DNA of 64,000 nucleotides from Denitrobacterium detoxificans (GCF_001643775.1 NZ_CP011402.1:2016432-2080431); one strand, 5' to 3'. Positions 24,894 to 33,829 are shown, numbered from the stretch's first letter. Notes: a model not told the origin generated them from the sequence alone. Made by a program: numbers and translations.

Positions 24894-25667
24894 CTAGTCG
24901 GCAATCTTGCTCAAGAAGGCCTTCGTGCGATTGTGCTGGGGATTCTCGATGACTTCTTCGGGACGACCCTCTTCAACGATAACGCCGCCATCCATGAAGA
25001 CAATGTGGTCGGCCACGTCGCGGGCAAAGCCCATCTCGTGCGTGACGATGACCATCGTCATGTGGCGAGAGGCGAGGTCGCGAATGACGCGCAGAACCTC
25101 CTGCGTAAGCTCGGGGTCGAGGGCGCTCGTGGGCTCGTCGAAGAAGAGCACTTCCGGGTTCATGCACAGCGCACGCGCAATGCCCACGCGCTGCTGCTGG
25201 CCGCCGGAAAGCTCGCAGGGCACCTTGTTCTCGTTGCCCGCCAGGCCCATGCGCTTGATGAGCTCGCGCGCTTCCTCTTCCACTTCTTCGGGATCGCGCT
25301 TCTGCACGCAGATGGGCGCGTCCATGATGTTCTTCAGCACCGTATAGTGCGGGAACAGGTTGAAGTTCTGGAATACCAGACCGAAATGCTGGCGCGCCTC
25401 GTGCAGGCGCTCCTTGCCGGCATACACGGCGGCGCCGTTCTCGCTATGGGCAACCTCCAGGTCGCCAAACGAGAGGCAGCCGTCATCGAAGCGCTCGAGC
25501 AGCGTGGCGCAACGCAGCAACGTGGACTTGCCACTGCCCGAGGGGCCGATGATGCTGACCACATGGCCATTGCGCACATCGAGGGAAATATCCTTCAGTA
25601 CCTCGTTCTTGCCAAAGCTCTTGCGTACGTGCGAAAGGCGCACGACCGTATTGGAATCCGTTTTCAC
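24894..25667 (-). CDS. Polar amino-acid ABC transporter, ATP-binding protein
   Basis: 257 aa, GlnQ/ArtP/HisP family. Walker [10 protein letters not shown], signature LSGGQQQR, Walker [13 protein letters not shown] and the H-switch VTHEMGFA are all intact. A GTG start at 25667 follows AAAGGA. It energises import through the adjacent permease; order on the strand is binding protein, permease, ATPase. Confidence 0.93.
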   Translation of the reverse strand: MKTDSNTVVRLSHVRKSFGKNEVLKDISLDVRNGHVVSIIGPSGSGKSTLLRCATLLERFDDGCLSFGDLEVAHSENGAAVYAGKERLHEARQHFGLVFQNFNLFPHYTVLKNIMDAPICVQKRDPEEVEEEARELIKRMGLAGNENKVPCELSGGQQQRVGIARALCMNPEVLFFDEPTSALDPELTQEVLRVIRDLASRHMTMVIVTHEMGFARDVADHIVFMDGGVIVEEGRPEEVIENPQHNRTKAFLSKIAD

Positions 25668-25679
25668 CGCGCGTCCTTT

Positions 25680-26333
25680 CTAGTCGTGGTAGTAATCGAG
25701 CTTCTTTTCGGCTCGATTCATGAGGAATTCGATGATGAGGCAGCATGCCCAGTAAATGAGCGCTGCGATAAGGTACGGCATCATGGAAACCTGGCTGGCG
25801 GCAATGGCCTGCGCACGCGTGAACATTTCCATGAGGCCAAGCACGAACGCCAGGGACGTGTCCTTCACCAGCGTGATGACCTCGTTGCCCATGGCAGGCA
25901 GAATGCGCTTGATGACCTGCGGGAAGACGATCTTCATGAAGGTCTGCATGCGGGAATAGCCCAGCACCTCGGCGGCCTCGTACTGGCCACGGGGAATGGA
26001 CTGAATGCCGCTACGATAGATTTCCGCGAAGTAGGCAGCGTAGTTCAGGATGAAGCCAATGTCACACGCCCAGAACTTCCAGTCGGAGCCCATCTGCAGG
26101 CCAAACAGGTAATACGGCCCGAACATGAGCGCCATGAGCTGCAGCATGAGCGGCGTACCGCGCAGGATGGAGATATAGAAACGCGCGAACCAAGCCAACG
26201 GCTTGAAACGGCTCATGCGTGCAAGCGCCACCAGCACGCCCAACGGCAGGGCGCCCACCAGCGTGACGAGAAAAATCTGCCCCGTAAGCAGCAAGCCACT
26301 GCCAAGCAGACCCATCATCGTTGCAAAATCCAT
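25680..26333 (-). CDS. Polar amino-acid ABC transporter, permease
   Basis: 217 aa with about five membrane segments and the family signatures LRGTPLMLQL near residue 60 and the EAA loop (QYEAAEVLGYSRMQTFMKIV). HisM/GlnP type. ATG 26333 has AGAGGT upstream. A single permease gene suggests a homodimer. The gene ends 12 bases before the ATPase GTG. Confidence 0.93.
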   Translation of the reverse strand: MDFATMMGLLGSGLLLTGQIFLVTLVGALPLGVLVALARMSRFKPLAWFARFYISILRGTPLMLQLMALMFGPYYLFGLQMGSDWKFWACDIGFILNYAAYFAEIYRSGIQSIPRGQYEAAEVLGYSRMQTFMKIVFPQVIKRILPAMGNEVITLVKDTSLAFVLGLMEMFTRAQAIAASQVSMMPYLIAALIYWACCLIIEFLMNRAEKKLDYYHD

Positions 26334-26441
26334 TACACACCTCTTATTGAACTCGTCTGAGCAACGGAAGATACGCGCCATCAGGTGCGCATGTTCCGGT
26401 GTTCAGCACTCCGAAACCGTTGGGAGCAAACCCCGCGAAAA

Positions 26442-26478
26442 CGCAAAGAACCCGCCTGCCAAAGCAGACGGGTTCCCG
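26442..26478 (-). terminator. Terminator-like hairpin between binding protein and permease genes
   Basis: 12-bp stem GAACCCGTCTGC / GCAGGCGGGTTC (one wobble), loop TTTG, tail TTTGCGTTTT on the minus strand. Inside a three-gene operon it would let most transcripts stop after the binding protein, giving the usual excess of that subunit. Confidence 0.75.
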
Positions 26479-26486
26479 ATTATCGC

Positions 26487-27296
26487 CTATTTCAAAATCC
26501 AGTTGGAATAGTCCAGGCCATATTCCGCATATTTCTCGCACAGGCTCTGGATGGTACCGTCGGCATACATTTCCTTCAGGGTAGCCGTAACCTTGGCAGC
26601 GGTCTCCTCGTCGCCCACGGCGAAGCCAACAGCATAGTGCTCGCTGGAAAGAGACTCGCTCAGCTGGGTATACACGCCGTCCTTGGCAGCCATCTGGTAC
26701 TGCGCGATGGAAAGGTCGCAGGCAACGGCGTCAACCGCGCCGGATTCCAGCTGCAGGAAGGCATTGTTGTAATCGCCGATGGTCTGAGGAGCGCCGTCCT
26801 TGAAGGTGGCAGCCAAGCTGGCCTGATCGCCCTCGAGCACATCGAGCGCAGCGGAATCGACCTGCGTGAGCACCGTCTTGCCCGACAGGTCGGACAAACT
26901 CTTGATGCCGCTATCGGCACGCACCACGACTACCTGCTCGTTGAGCATGTAGGAATCGCTGAAGGCGTAGTTGCCCTCGCGGCCTTCCACGGTGAAGCCG
27001 TTCCAAATGCAGTTGATGGCGCCACTACCCAGCAGCGCGTCCTTGGCGTTCCAATCGATGGGCTCGGCCTTGAACTCCCAGCCGTTACGGTTGCACACTT
27101 CCTTGGCCAGGTCCAGATCGAAGCCCGTATAGCTGCCATCGTCGGCAATGAAGCCATACGGCGGGTAAGCGCTATCGAAGCCCACCACGAGCGTCTTGCT
27201 GTTGCTTGAGTTCGAGCCCGAGCAACCTACCAGGGCGAACACAGCCATGCAAGCCGCGAGCGCACATGCGGCAACTGCCGCGATCTTCTTCTTCAT
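26487..27296 (-). CDS. Polar amino-acid ABC transporter, substrate-binding lipoprotein
   Basis: 269 aa. Lys-rich start, hydrophobic segment and lipobox ALVGCS place it as a lipoprotein (Cys about residue 25). SBP_bac_3 domain: LVVGFDSAYPPYGFIADDG, GFDLDLAKEV, AFSDSYMLNEQVVVVR. It captures an amino acid outside the membrane; which one is not readable. ATG 27296 follows GGGGAGGGG. It is the first gene of the operon, with a palindrome (27357-27372) upstream. Confidence 0.93.
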   Translation of the reverse strand: MKKKIAAVAACALAACMAVFALVGCSGSNSSNSKTLVVGFDSAYPPYGFIADDGSYTGFDLDLAKEVCNRNGWEFKAEPIDWNAKDALLGSGAINCIWNGFTVEGREGNYAFSDSYMLNEQVVVVRADSGIKSLSDLSGKTVLTQVDSAALDVLEGDQASLAATFKDGAPQTIGDYNNAFLQLESGAVDAVACDLSIAQYQMAAKDGVYTQLSESLSSEHYAVGFAVGDEETAAKVTATLKEMYADGTIQSLCEKYAEYGLDYSNWILK

Positions 27297-27356
27297 GAGT
27301 CCCCTCCCCAGGCGCAAAGCGTCCTTCCGGTTCCTATCATGCATCGTTTATGTTCA

Positions 27357-27372
27357 CTTTAGCACGCTAAAG
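27357..27372. promoter_or_regulatory. Perfect palindrome upstream of the amino-acid transporter operon
   Basis: CTTTAGCACGCTAAAG, 7-bp arms around AC, about 60 bases before the binding-protein ATG. Upstream on the minus strand lies TAGAAT, a possible -10, so a repressor bound here would sit just downstream of the start of transcription. The regulator is unknown. Confidence 0.5.
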
Positions 27373-27518
27373 CACCCGAATATTCTAACACAGTAAAGCG
27401 CGGGAGCGAGGGACGTGCGGCAGACGCACATAGGTTACGGTGGCGTGCGCCTTACGGAGACTTGCACACGCATGGCAACGCACGTACGTGCCGCAGCGTC
27501 GCCAGCGCGCCGGAAACG

Positions 27519-27552
27519 CAAAGGCCCCACCGCCGCGTGGCAATGGGGCCAA
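27519..27552 (-). terminator. Rho-independent terminator after the mobAB fusion
   Basis: Minus strand: GGCCCCA, 14-base loop, TGGGGCC, then TTTGCGTTT. It lies about 20 bases after the stop. Confidence 0.7.
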
Positions 27553-27572
27553 ATGGTCATACGCTGAGCTTG

Positions 27573-28868
27573 CTAGTCGTCGTCGCTACCATGCAAGATG
27601 GCGTGCTCCATGGCGCGCAGCTCTTCGGGCGTGTTCACGTTCACGAAGCAACGGCCACGCGGCTCGGCATCGAGCACGCGCTTCTGCGGGAACTCGCACA
27701 CCTTCACCAGGGGGTAGAAGCTCTGCACGCGCTTTTCACCCTGCTCGAGCATCTTTTCGACCGCATCCAGGCACGTCTTGCGGCGATACACAGCATGCAT
27801 GGGCTCGAAGCCATGCTTGTTGACGGGCACCACCACGTCGGCACGCGTCTGGCACAGCTCGAACGCCTCGGCGCTCACCAGGCGCGGCGAAGCAAACACC
27901 ATGTCGCACGCCACGACGGCCACGAACGGGAACGTTGCGGCCTGAAACGCCGTGAGCATGCCAGGAAGCGCGCCGCGTTCATCGCGCACATCACGCACCA
28001 GGCGAATACCGCGTTCGGGATACACGCTATGCAGGAATTCCAGGTTCTCGGGCTCGTTCGTGGTGATGATGAGCTCGTCGGCCACGGGAGACAGGCGCTC
28101 CACCAGGCGCATGATGAGCGGACGACCGCAGAAGGGCACCGTCGCCTTGCTGCGCCCCATGCGACTGCTTTCGCCGCCGGCCTGAATGACCACGCTCACG
28201 CGATGGCGCGTAAAGCGCTCCTGTAGGAAATCGCAAAGCTCTTGCGTGTCATTGAGGCCGAACGCGGGAATGTCGTACAGCTGAGCTGCCTCGATGGCTG
28301 CCGGAATGTCAGTGGCCACGGCGACGGTAGCGCTCGTGGGCATCTTGCCGGGATGCACCGCGGAACCAGGAGCAGGAGCTTCCTCGGGAGCGCCCAAGCG
28401 CGCCGCACGCGCGGCCTGCACGAAGTCTTCCGTAAGGGGTTCGCCTGCGCGGGCGGCAGCGAGAAACGTTTCCGCCACCTGCTCGTCATGAGGATTGCCG
28501 GCACGCATGACCTCAATGGTGGGCAGGCCGCTCTTGCGATATCCTTCCACCACCACCAGATCGTGACCAGGCATGCGATGCACGATCTCGTTGCATTCGG
28601 CTTCGCCGTCGAACGTGCGGATGGTGGCAATCTGGCCAGGCGAAGAAATCACTACTTCCGTAGCGCCCGCCTGGCGGTGGCGCCACGAGTCCTTGCCGGG
28701 GATGTCGATGTCGAACCCGCTATGACCATGGTGCTTCACGCTGCCCACGTCGAGCCCGCGCGCCGTCAGCTCGGCAATGATCTTTTCCACGAGCGTGGTC
28801 TTGCCCGAATTGTGACGTCCCACGATGGCCACCGCGGGGCTTTGTAGCATCATGCGCGTTGAATCCAT
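27573..28868 (-). CDS. mobAB: MobB-MobA fusion: molybdenum cofactor guanylylation
   Basis: 431 aa with two domains. The N-terminal MobB P-loop NTPase has GRHNSGKT at residues 17-24, VKHHGHSGFDIDIPGKDSWRH and VVVEGYRKSGLP. A linker covers about 175-220. The C-terminal MobA nucleotidyltransferase begins at about 225 with QAGGESSRMGRSK, then VACDMVFAS (metal site) and FVNVNTPEEL. MobA attaches GMP to molybdopterin to make the bis-MGD cofactor used by DMSO-reductase family enzymes such as those encoded nearby. ATG 28868 follows GGAGG. The MobB-before-MobA fusion is less common than separate genes. Confidence 0.93.
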   Translation of the reverse strand: MDSTRMMLQSPAVAIVGRHNSGKTTLVEKIIAELTARGLDVGSVKHHGHSGFDIDIPGKDSWRHRQAGATEVVISSPGQIATIRTFDGEAECNEIVHRMPGHDLVVVEGYRKSGLPTIEVMRAGNPHDEQVAETFLAAARAGEPLTEDFVQAARAARLGAPEEAPAPGSAVHPGKMPTSATVAVATDIPAAIEAAQLYDIPAFGLNDTQELCDFLQERFTRHRVSVVIQAGGESSRMGRSKATVPFCGRPLIMRLVERLSPVADELIITTNEPENLEFLHSVYPERGIRLVRDVRDERGALPGMLTAFQAATFPFVAVVACDMVFASPRLVSAEAFELCQTRADVVVPVNKHGFEPMHAVYRRKTCLDAVEKMLEQGEKRVQSFYPLVKVCEFPQKRVLDAEPRGRCFVNVNTPEELRAMEHAILHGSDDD

Positions 28869-29001
28869 GTATCCTCCCCGAAAATCGTCGCTGATTTGCC
28901 AGTATAGCAATCCCGACATGCAGGAAAAGCGCCGTCGGCAAACGGCTTGAAACCATGCGTTGCGCGCAGACAACCTCCCTCGATCGCCCGCGCGCGTCCG
29001 C

Positions 29002-30222
29002 CTATTTATTCTTGTTCTTGTGGTACTTCAGGCTGCGGCGATAGTTCATCATCCCGAAATTGTTCTCCATCTCGGGATATTCCATCTCGGTGCGCTCGGT
29101 GCGCCCATTGGCCACGTCCTGCGCAAATACCTCGGTAGAGAGCGTAAGCGCATCGCGCAGGCACACGTCTTCGCACGTACGGCACTGCACGCAGTAGCCA
29201 GGGTAATGCTCGATGCCGAAGCGCTCGTCGTCATCGTTGTCGCCATTCCACATGCGAATGGCGCCCGTGGGACAGAACACGGCGCACATGCGGCACCCCG
29301 TGCACTTGTCGCCATCGATAACCACCTGGCCAAACATGCGCGACTCAATAAGGTAGTCTTCGGGTTCGCCCAGCTCATTCAAGCTCGAAAGCAAACGCTC
29401 GCGACGAGGCGGAACGCTATGCGGCAACGTGCCGTCTTCCATGACGCGACTGAACTTAGGCTCCTCGGGAGGCTTCACGCCCAGCGTGCTCTCGAGCGCA
29501 AAATCGGCGGTGACCACCGCGGCTTCGCGCGCGCTACCACGCATGCCGCGGAAGAAATCGCGACGTGCGGCGTCGAATGCGGCGTCACCCTTGCGTGCCG
29601 CACGCGGCAACTTCGCGGAAAGCTTCATACGCGCATCGCTGTTCCAGGTTTCCAGCAGCAAGTTCGCATTCGCCTCGACCGCCTGCGCCATGAGGAACCC
29701 CGTCGCATGCGGGCACTCCTCGCATTCGCCATGCACGACGCGCACGCGATGCGCCCCCGCGGATGCCAGCGCGCACACCGCGCTTTCGTCCACATGCCCC
29801 ACGCAGGGAACAGATACGACCTTCGCAGGTTCGAACAGCCCTTCGGCTTGCTTGAGCATGCGCTCGCAGGCAATGATGACCAAGCGGGGTTCTTCCTCGC
29901 CCGCCACGCGAGCCGCCTCGTCCACCGCAGCCATGGCGGCAGCGCACTTGTGCAGGAACTCGCCATCGGAAGGTTCGCGAGGCTCCAACGCACCCGTGGG
30001 GCATGCCGTGGCGCACGTGCCGCAGCCGATGCACGCATCGGGCTCCACCGAAAGGCTGTTCGTGGCGGGGTCGATGGAGATTGCACCCGTAGTGCATACC
30101 TCGGCGCACCGACGGCAACGCACGTTGCGATTGCGCACGACCACGCACTTGCGTTCGTGAACCCTAATAGCCGAACCCTCAAGCTTCTGAAGCAGTTCGA
30201 CGGTATCTGCGATGTTGGGCAT
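29002..30222 (-). CDS. Polyferredoxin with a central MvhD-like cysteine domain
   Basis: 406 aa, soluble, no signal. N-terminal pair of [4Fe-4S] motifs (CRRCAEVCTTGA, CIGCGTCATACPTGA, residues about 35-80), a middle domain (about 110-200) with IIACER, SVPCVGHVDESAV and VHGECEECPHATG that recalls the MvhD/FrhG-type electron-transfer subunit, and a C-terminal pair (CTGCRMCAVFCPTGA, CVQCRTCEDVCLRDA). The mixture suggests a cytoplasmic hub that passes electrons to partner proteins. It lies between mobAB and tatA, all on the minus strand, which ties it to molybdoenzyme maturation or electron supply. AAGGAG precedes ATG 30222. Confidence 0.8.
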   Translation of the reverse strand: MPNIADTVELLQKLEGSAIRVHERKCVVVRNRNVRCRRCAEVCTTGAISIDPATNSLSVEPDACIGCGTCATACPTGALEPREPSDGEFLHKCAAAMAAVDEAARVAGEEEPRLVIIACERMLKQAEGLFEPAKVVSVPCVGHVDESAVCALASAGAHRVRVVHGECEECPHATGFLMAQAVEANANLLLETWNSDARMKLSAKLPRAARKGDAAFDAARRDFFRGMRGSAREAAVVTADFALESTLGVKPPEEPKFSRVMEDGTLPHSVPPRRERLLSSLNELGEPEDYLIESRMFGQVVIDGDKCTGCRMCAVFCPTGAIRMWNGDNDDDERFGIEHYPGYCVQCRTCEDVCLRDALTLSTEVFAQDVANGRTERTEMEYPEMENNFGMMNYRRSLKYHKNKNK

Positions 30223-30361
30223 ACCTTCTCCTTATGTTGCGCGCACGCGCGCATTCGCCCGAGCAGAATCGGGCTTTCTCGTCTTGCAGCATTATACGCA
30301 CAGCCGCTCATGCGGCATCGTCCGCTGCGGACGGTTTCCAAGCCGCAACCAAAACCAAATC

Positions 30362-30392
30362 GGGCCAGATGCATATCACACGCATCTGGCCC
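30362..30392 (-). terminator. Terminator after tatA
   Basis: Perfect 11-bp stem GGGCCAGATGC / GCATCTGGCCC with a 9-base loop; the tail on the minus strand is G-ATTTGGTTTTGG, T-rich but interrupted. It lies 62 bases after the stop. Confidence 0.65.
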
Positions 30393-30453
30393 GAGTCATG
30401 CACACGCCGGCAGTGGGAGGGATGCGCCGGCAGGCGATTAGAAGATGGGTGGC

Positions 30454-30732
30454 CTACGCCTCTTCGGCTTCAGCTTCCTTCTTCACGACCTTCTTCTTCA
30501 CGACCTTCTTCTTGGGAGCCTCGGCCTCGATCTTCTCGGGCTCGGACTCTTCCTCGGCCTCTACTGCCTCGGTCTCGGTCTCCTCTTCGCCTTCCTTCAT
30601 GCCGGAACGCAGGTTCTTGATGGTACGACCGATGGAGCTACCGAGCTTTGGAAGGTTCTTGGGCCCGAAGATGAGCAGAACGACAACGAGGATGATAACG
30701 AGCTCGGGAACGCCAATACCGCCAAATTTCAT
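30454..30732 (-). CDS. tatA: Twin-arginine translocase subunit TatA/TatE
   Basis: 92 aa: short N-terminal membrane helix (VPELVIILVVVLLIFGPKNLPKLG), the conserved FGPKNLPKLG hinge, an amphipathic helix (SSIGRTIKNLRSGM) and a long Glu/Lys-rich tail. TatA assembles into the pore that exports folded proteins. At least five predicted Tat substrates are encoded within 40 kb. TatB/TatC are not in the window. Confidence 0.95.
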   Translation of the reverse strand: MKFGGIGVPELVIILVVVLLIFGPKNLPKLGSSIGRTIKNLRSGMKEGEEETETEAVEAEEESEPEKIEAEAPKKKVVKKKVVKKEAEAEEA

Positions 30733-30825
30733 GAGTGCCTCCTATGGCTTCATTCTTCGCATGTTCGCATGCATTGCTTCTCTATGTATGCCCCATTCCG
30801 GAGCCCGTGCCTTCGTTTTCCTGCG

Positions 30826-30850
30826 CATGACAGCCTATTTCGCTGTCATG
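30826..30850. promoter_or_regulatory. Perfect inverted repeat between tatA and a LuxR gene
   Basis: CATGACAGC (30826-30834) and GCTGTCATG (30842-30850) flank seven bases. It lies about 95 bases upstream of the tatA ATG on one side and 245 bases upstream of the LuxR ATG on the other. A second small repeat, CGGGG-7-CCCCG, follows at 30857-30873. Could be an operator shared by the divergent genes. Confidence 0.45.
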
Positions 30851-31094
30851 CACCGCATTTCGGGGTTTGACGCCCCGTGCGGTCGGCACGTTGAGCAGTA
30901 TGCCTTATGAGCTGGGTGTTCTTCTATCACGCAAAATAAGGAAATCCAAAAATATCGTCATTTTCTTGTCATGCAAAGTGAGTAGTGGCCCGATTTTCGC
31001 CCGAATCGCGCATCTGGTATCATCAAGGCAGCAGGAAACGAGATTGGCGCGGAACCGGTGGCAGTTGCCACCCGCGCAAGAGAGGTTCACGGTC

Positions 31095-32507
31095 ATGACG
31101 GAAGCGCAAAAGCCCGTAAACGAGCTCTCCTCGCGGCGCATTGTCGGCTTCGCGTGCAACCAAGGCTTCGTCTTCTTTCTGTTTTACATGGGCCTGAATC
31201 GTCCGCTCGATTTGGGGGCCTTTTCGTTCGAACGTGCCGACTTGGCATTCGTGCTTCTTTTCATGGTGGTGGGCTTCGGCGTGCCCCGCGCCCTGCCGCA
31301 CAAAGCACGCGAAACGGTACTCGCACGACCCTTCATGTTCGTGTATGCGGCCATCATGGCAATTGCGTCGCTGCTTCCCACGCTCTTCCCCGATGCGCCC
31401 CAGGCGCTCGTCGTAGCCGAAGGCGCGCTCATCGGCATCCCCAATTCGCTGTTGCTAACTGGTTGGGGCCGCTCGTTCGGGCGCGTGTCCACCCGCACCT
31501 CGGTGCCCGAAGTGTTCACCGGCTCGCTTCTGGGCGCCTTCCTCTGCGTGGTGTTCTCATTCGTCACCACGAGCGAAATGCTCATCGCCATTCGCCTGCT
31601 GCCCATTATCAGCGCGCTGTACATCTACGCGTCCGACCCTGGCGATCGCGCGCCCCTAGCCGCCAACGAATCGGTGCGCGAACAGGCAGGCAACCTTACC
31701 CTCAAGATTCTCAGCGGCACACTGCTCTTTGGCATGGCGGCAGGCCTTATGGAAACGTTCGGCACCGACCCTGGCACCGCGGCCAGCCCCCACTACCAGC
31801 TCTCCATGGTGCTGTTCGGGGCATTCCTCATCGGGTCCATCTCGTTGCTTACGTCCGATGGATTCGGCAAGGGCGCCGCGCTGAACAAGACGTACCGACT
31901 GGCCGTATTCCTCATGCTGTTCGGCACGCTCATGGTACCCCTGGCGGAATCGGGCGCCGTGCCCCTACCGGGCGATGCCGTGGTGCTTGCCGGCTACCTG
32001 GGCCTGGAAGCGGTTCTCATTTCGTTGTTCCTGGTCATGGCTAGCATCGAGGGAATCGACGCCTTCGCATCATTTTCGGTTGGGTTCACGGCCCTGTTCG
32101 CCGGCGAACTTGCTGGCGTACTCGTAGCCAACGGCATCGACGCTGCATGGGACACGGGCACCACGCCCTACGTAGTCGTCGTTATTGCCGGCACGCTCGT
32201 ACTGCTTTCCTACGTGTTCCTGTTCGGGGAGCGCGATTTCTCGGATCTTTCGGAAATCGTTACCGACCGCGACGAATTCGATCTGGTTTGCACGCATATC
32301 AGCAACCAAGCCAAGCTCTCGAAGCGCGAAGCCGAAATCCTGCCCTACGCCCTGCATGGCCGCACGAGCGAACGCATCGCAACCGAGCTGGGCATTTCGA
32401 AGAGCACCGTCGACACGCACCTGCGCCGCATCTACGGCAAAACGGGCGTGCATAGCCGCCAGGAGCTCATCGACCTGGGCGAGAAGATCGGCAAGAAGCT
32501 TTCCTAA
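31095..32507 (+). CDS. LuxR-family regulator with multi-pass membrane N-terminal half
   Basis: 470 aa. About 12 hydrophobic segments (20-380) and a C-terminal LuxR HTH (LSKREAEILPYALHGRTSERI ... GISKSTVDTHLRRIYGKTGVHSRQEL). ATG 31095 is chosen because AGAGAGG precedes it; the frame extends back to 30867 but through a region with operator-like repeats. Unlike its four relatives in the window it has no reductase gene beside it. The divergent neighbour is tatA. Confidence 0.9.
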   Translation: MTEAQKPVNELSSRRIVGFACNQGFVFFLFYMGLNRPLDLGAFSFERADLAFVLLFMVVGFGVPRALPHKARETVLARPFMFVYAAIMAIASLLPTLFPDAPQALVVAEGALIGIPNSLLLTGWGRSFGRVSTRTSVPEVFTGSLLGAFLCVVFSFVTTSEMLIAIRLLPIISALYIYASDPGDRAPLAANESVREQAGNLTLKILSGTLLFGMAAGLMETFGTDPGTAASPHYQLSMVLFGAFLIGSISLLTSDGFGKGAALNKTYRLAVFLMLFGTLMVPLAESGAVPLPGDAVVLAGYLGLEAVLISLFLVMASIEGIDAFASFSVGFTALFAGELAGVLVANGIDAAWDTGTTPYVVVVIAGTLVLLSYVFLFGERDFSDLSEIVTDRDEFDLVCTHISNQAKLSKREAEILPYALHGRTSERIATELGISKSTVDTHLRRIYGKTGVHSRQELIDLGEKIGKKLS

Positions 32508-32512
32508 CAAAA

Positions 32513-32541
32513 AACGGCCCGCAGATGCGGGCCGTTGCTTT
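32513..32541. terminator. Bidirectional Rho-independent terminator
   Basis: Perfect 11-bp stem AACGGCCCGCA / TGCGGGCCGTT with a two-base spacer (GA). T-rich tail to the right (GCTTTT) for the LuxR gene and T-run on the minus strand (TTTTTTGTT) for engB, which converges on it. Confidence 0.9.
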
Positions 32542-32551
32542 TGGGATTCCC

Positions 32552-33148
32552 CTACGCCATCTGGGCGACGGCGTCCTCGATGAGCGTGCGTATGTCGTCC
32601 ACGCCATCGCCGGAATGCGAGCTGCATGGCACAACCACCACATCACCCGCAACGGCAAGCTGACGGCAAAGCGAAGCCACCTGTTGACGACGCTTGTTCG
32701 TGCCAAGCTTGTCAGACTTCGTGAAGGCAATCATGAACGGAATCTCGTTCGCCTGCAGGAACTCGATCATCTGCACGTCGAGCGGGCTAGCGTCGTGACG
32801 AATGTCCACCAGCAGCACGCAGAGCGCATACTTGCGGTCCTGCGTGAAGTAGCCCTCGATCAGGGGGCGCCAGGCGTCCATTTCGGCCTTCGAAACCTTG
32901 GCGTAGCCGTAGCCCGGAAGGTCGACGAAATCCACGTCACCCACGTTGAAGAAGTTGATCTGCCTGGTCTTACCCGGCGTTCCGCCTACCTTCACCAGGT
33001 CTTTCCTGCGAAAGATCTTATTCATGAGCGAGCTCTTGCCCACATTGGAACGCCCCACGAACGAGATTTCGGGGCGCACCGAAGGCGCCACCTGCTCGGC
33101 TTTGGCGTTCGACGTAACGAATTTGGCAAGCTGATAGTTAATAGCCAT
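32552..33148 (-). CDS. engB: Ribosome biogenesis GTP-binding protein EngB (YihA/YsxC)
   Basis: 198 aa, single TrmE-Era-EngA-EngB GTPase domain: G1 GRSNVGKSSL, G2/G3 GGTPGKTRQINFF and DLPGYGYAKVSK, G4 TKSDKLGTN, G5 CSSHSGDG. It is needed for late 50S subunit assembly. Nine bases separate it from the preceding hypothetical gene, so the two are cotranscribed. Confidence 0.95.
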   Translation of the reverse strand: MAINYQLAKFVTSNAKAEQVAPSVRPEISFVGRSNVGKSSLMNKIFRRKDLVKVGGTPGKTRQINFFNVGDVDFVDLPGYGYAKVSKAEMDAWRPLIEGYFTQDRKYALCVLLVDIRHDASPLDVQMIEFLQANEIPFMIAFTKSDKLGTNKRRQQVASLCRQLAVAGDVVVVPCSSHSGDGVDDIRTLIEDAVAQMA

Positions 33149-33157
33149 TGCGTTCTC

Positions 33158-33829
33158 CTACATTCCGCCGCGCAGGAAGTTTTCCCACCACGAGCGCGAG
33201 GCCATACCGAAATTGCCCAGCATGTCGAGTAGCTGATTCTGCTGATCGGCGGGAAGCGAGCGGAACTCGCGCTGCATGTCTTCCTTGAACGCCTGGGGGT
33301 TCGCCTGCGCCTCGCTGAGCATGTCCTGCATCTGCCGAATCGCCTCGGGGTCGAGCCCTTGCGGAGCGCCCGCACCGCCAAACAGCGCAGACATATCGGG
33401 CATGCCCTGCTGCGTGCTCTGGCTGGCCGCCTCGGGGCGCGGCAGGTCGAGCTTGTACATGGCTTCCAGCAGATCGTCAAAATGCGGAGGCGTAATGGAC
33501 CCGCCACGAGAGCGCATGCTGAATACGCCTTCTTTGAATACGACCGAGAGGTTCCACTTCATGCCGTGGTCGATGGCGGTGTCAGCGTATTCCTCTTCCC
33601 AGCCGAACACGCCCGCCGCGTCAAGCTCATCCTTGAAGCGCTGCGCGGCTTCCTGGCTCATCTCGCGCGTGAAGCGCACGGCAGGAGGATTGCCCACGCC
33701 CTGTTCCACCTGCAGTTCGTACAGGTTTTCTTCGGTTCGGCGCATGCGGAACAACGAACGGCCGCGCCCCACCTGGACCAGGGTAAACGTAAAACTATCG
33801 AAAGGCGGATTCGCCTTCACTTCAGACAT
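33158..33829 (-). CDS. Hypothetical protein upstream of engB
   Basis: 223 aa, soluble. The N-terminal half (about 5-115) looks like a compact beta-rich domain (FTFTLVQVGRGRSLFRMRR ... WNLSVVFKEGVFSMRSRGG). The C-terminal part is Pro/Gln/Met-rich (GMPDMSALFGGAGAPQGLDP) with helical segments (AIRQMQDMLSE, DMQREFRSLPADQQNQLLDM). No known domain recognised. ATG 33829 with AAGGAG seven bases upstream is preferred over the longer frame. Probably cotranscribed with engB. Confidence 0.75.
   Translation of the reverse strand: MSEVKANPPFDSFTFTLVQVGRGRSLFRMRRTEENLYELQVEQGVGNPPAVRFTREMSQEAAQRFKDELDAAGVFGWEEEYADTAIDHGMKWNLSVVFKEGVFSMRSRGGSITPPHFDDLLEAMYKLDLPRPEAASQSTQQGMPDMSALFGGAGAPQGLDPEAIRQMQDMLSEAQANPQAFKEDMQREFRSLPADQQNQLLDMLGNFGMASRSWWENFLRGGM

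Noticed and set aside
24762-26360. 532-codon plus-strand frame over the ABC transporter genes
   Set aside because: It spans two real genes on the opposite strand and shows no protein-like features.
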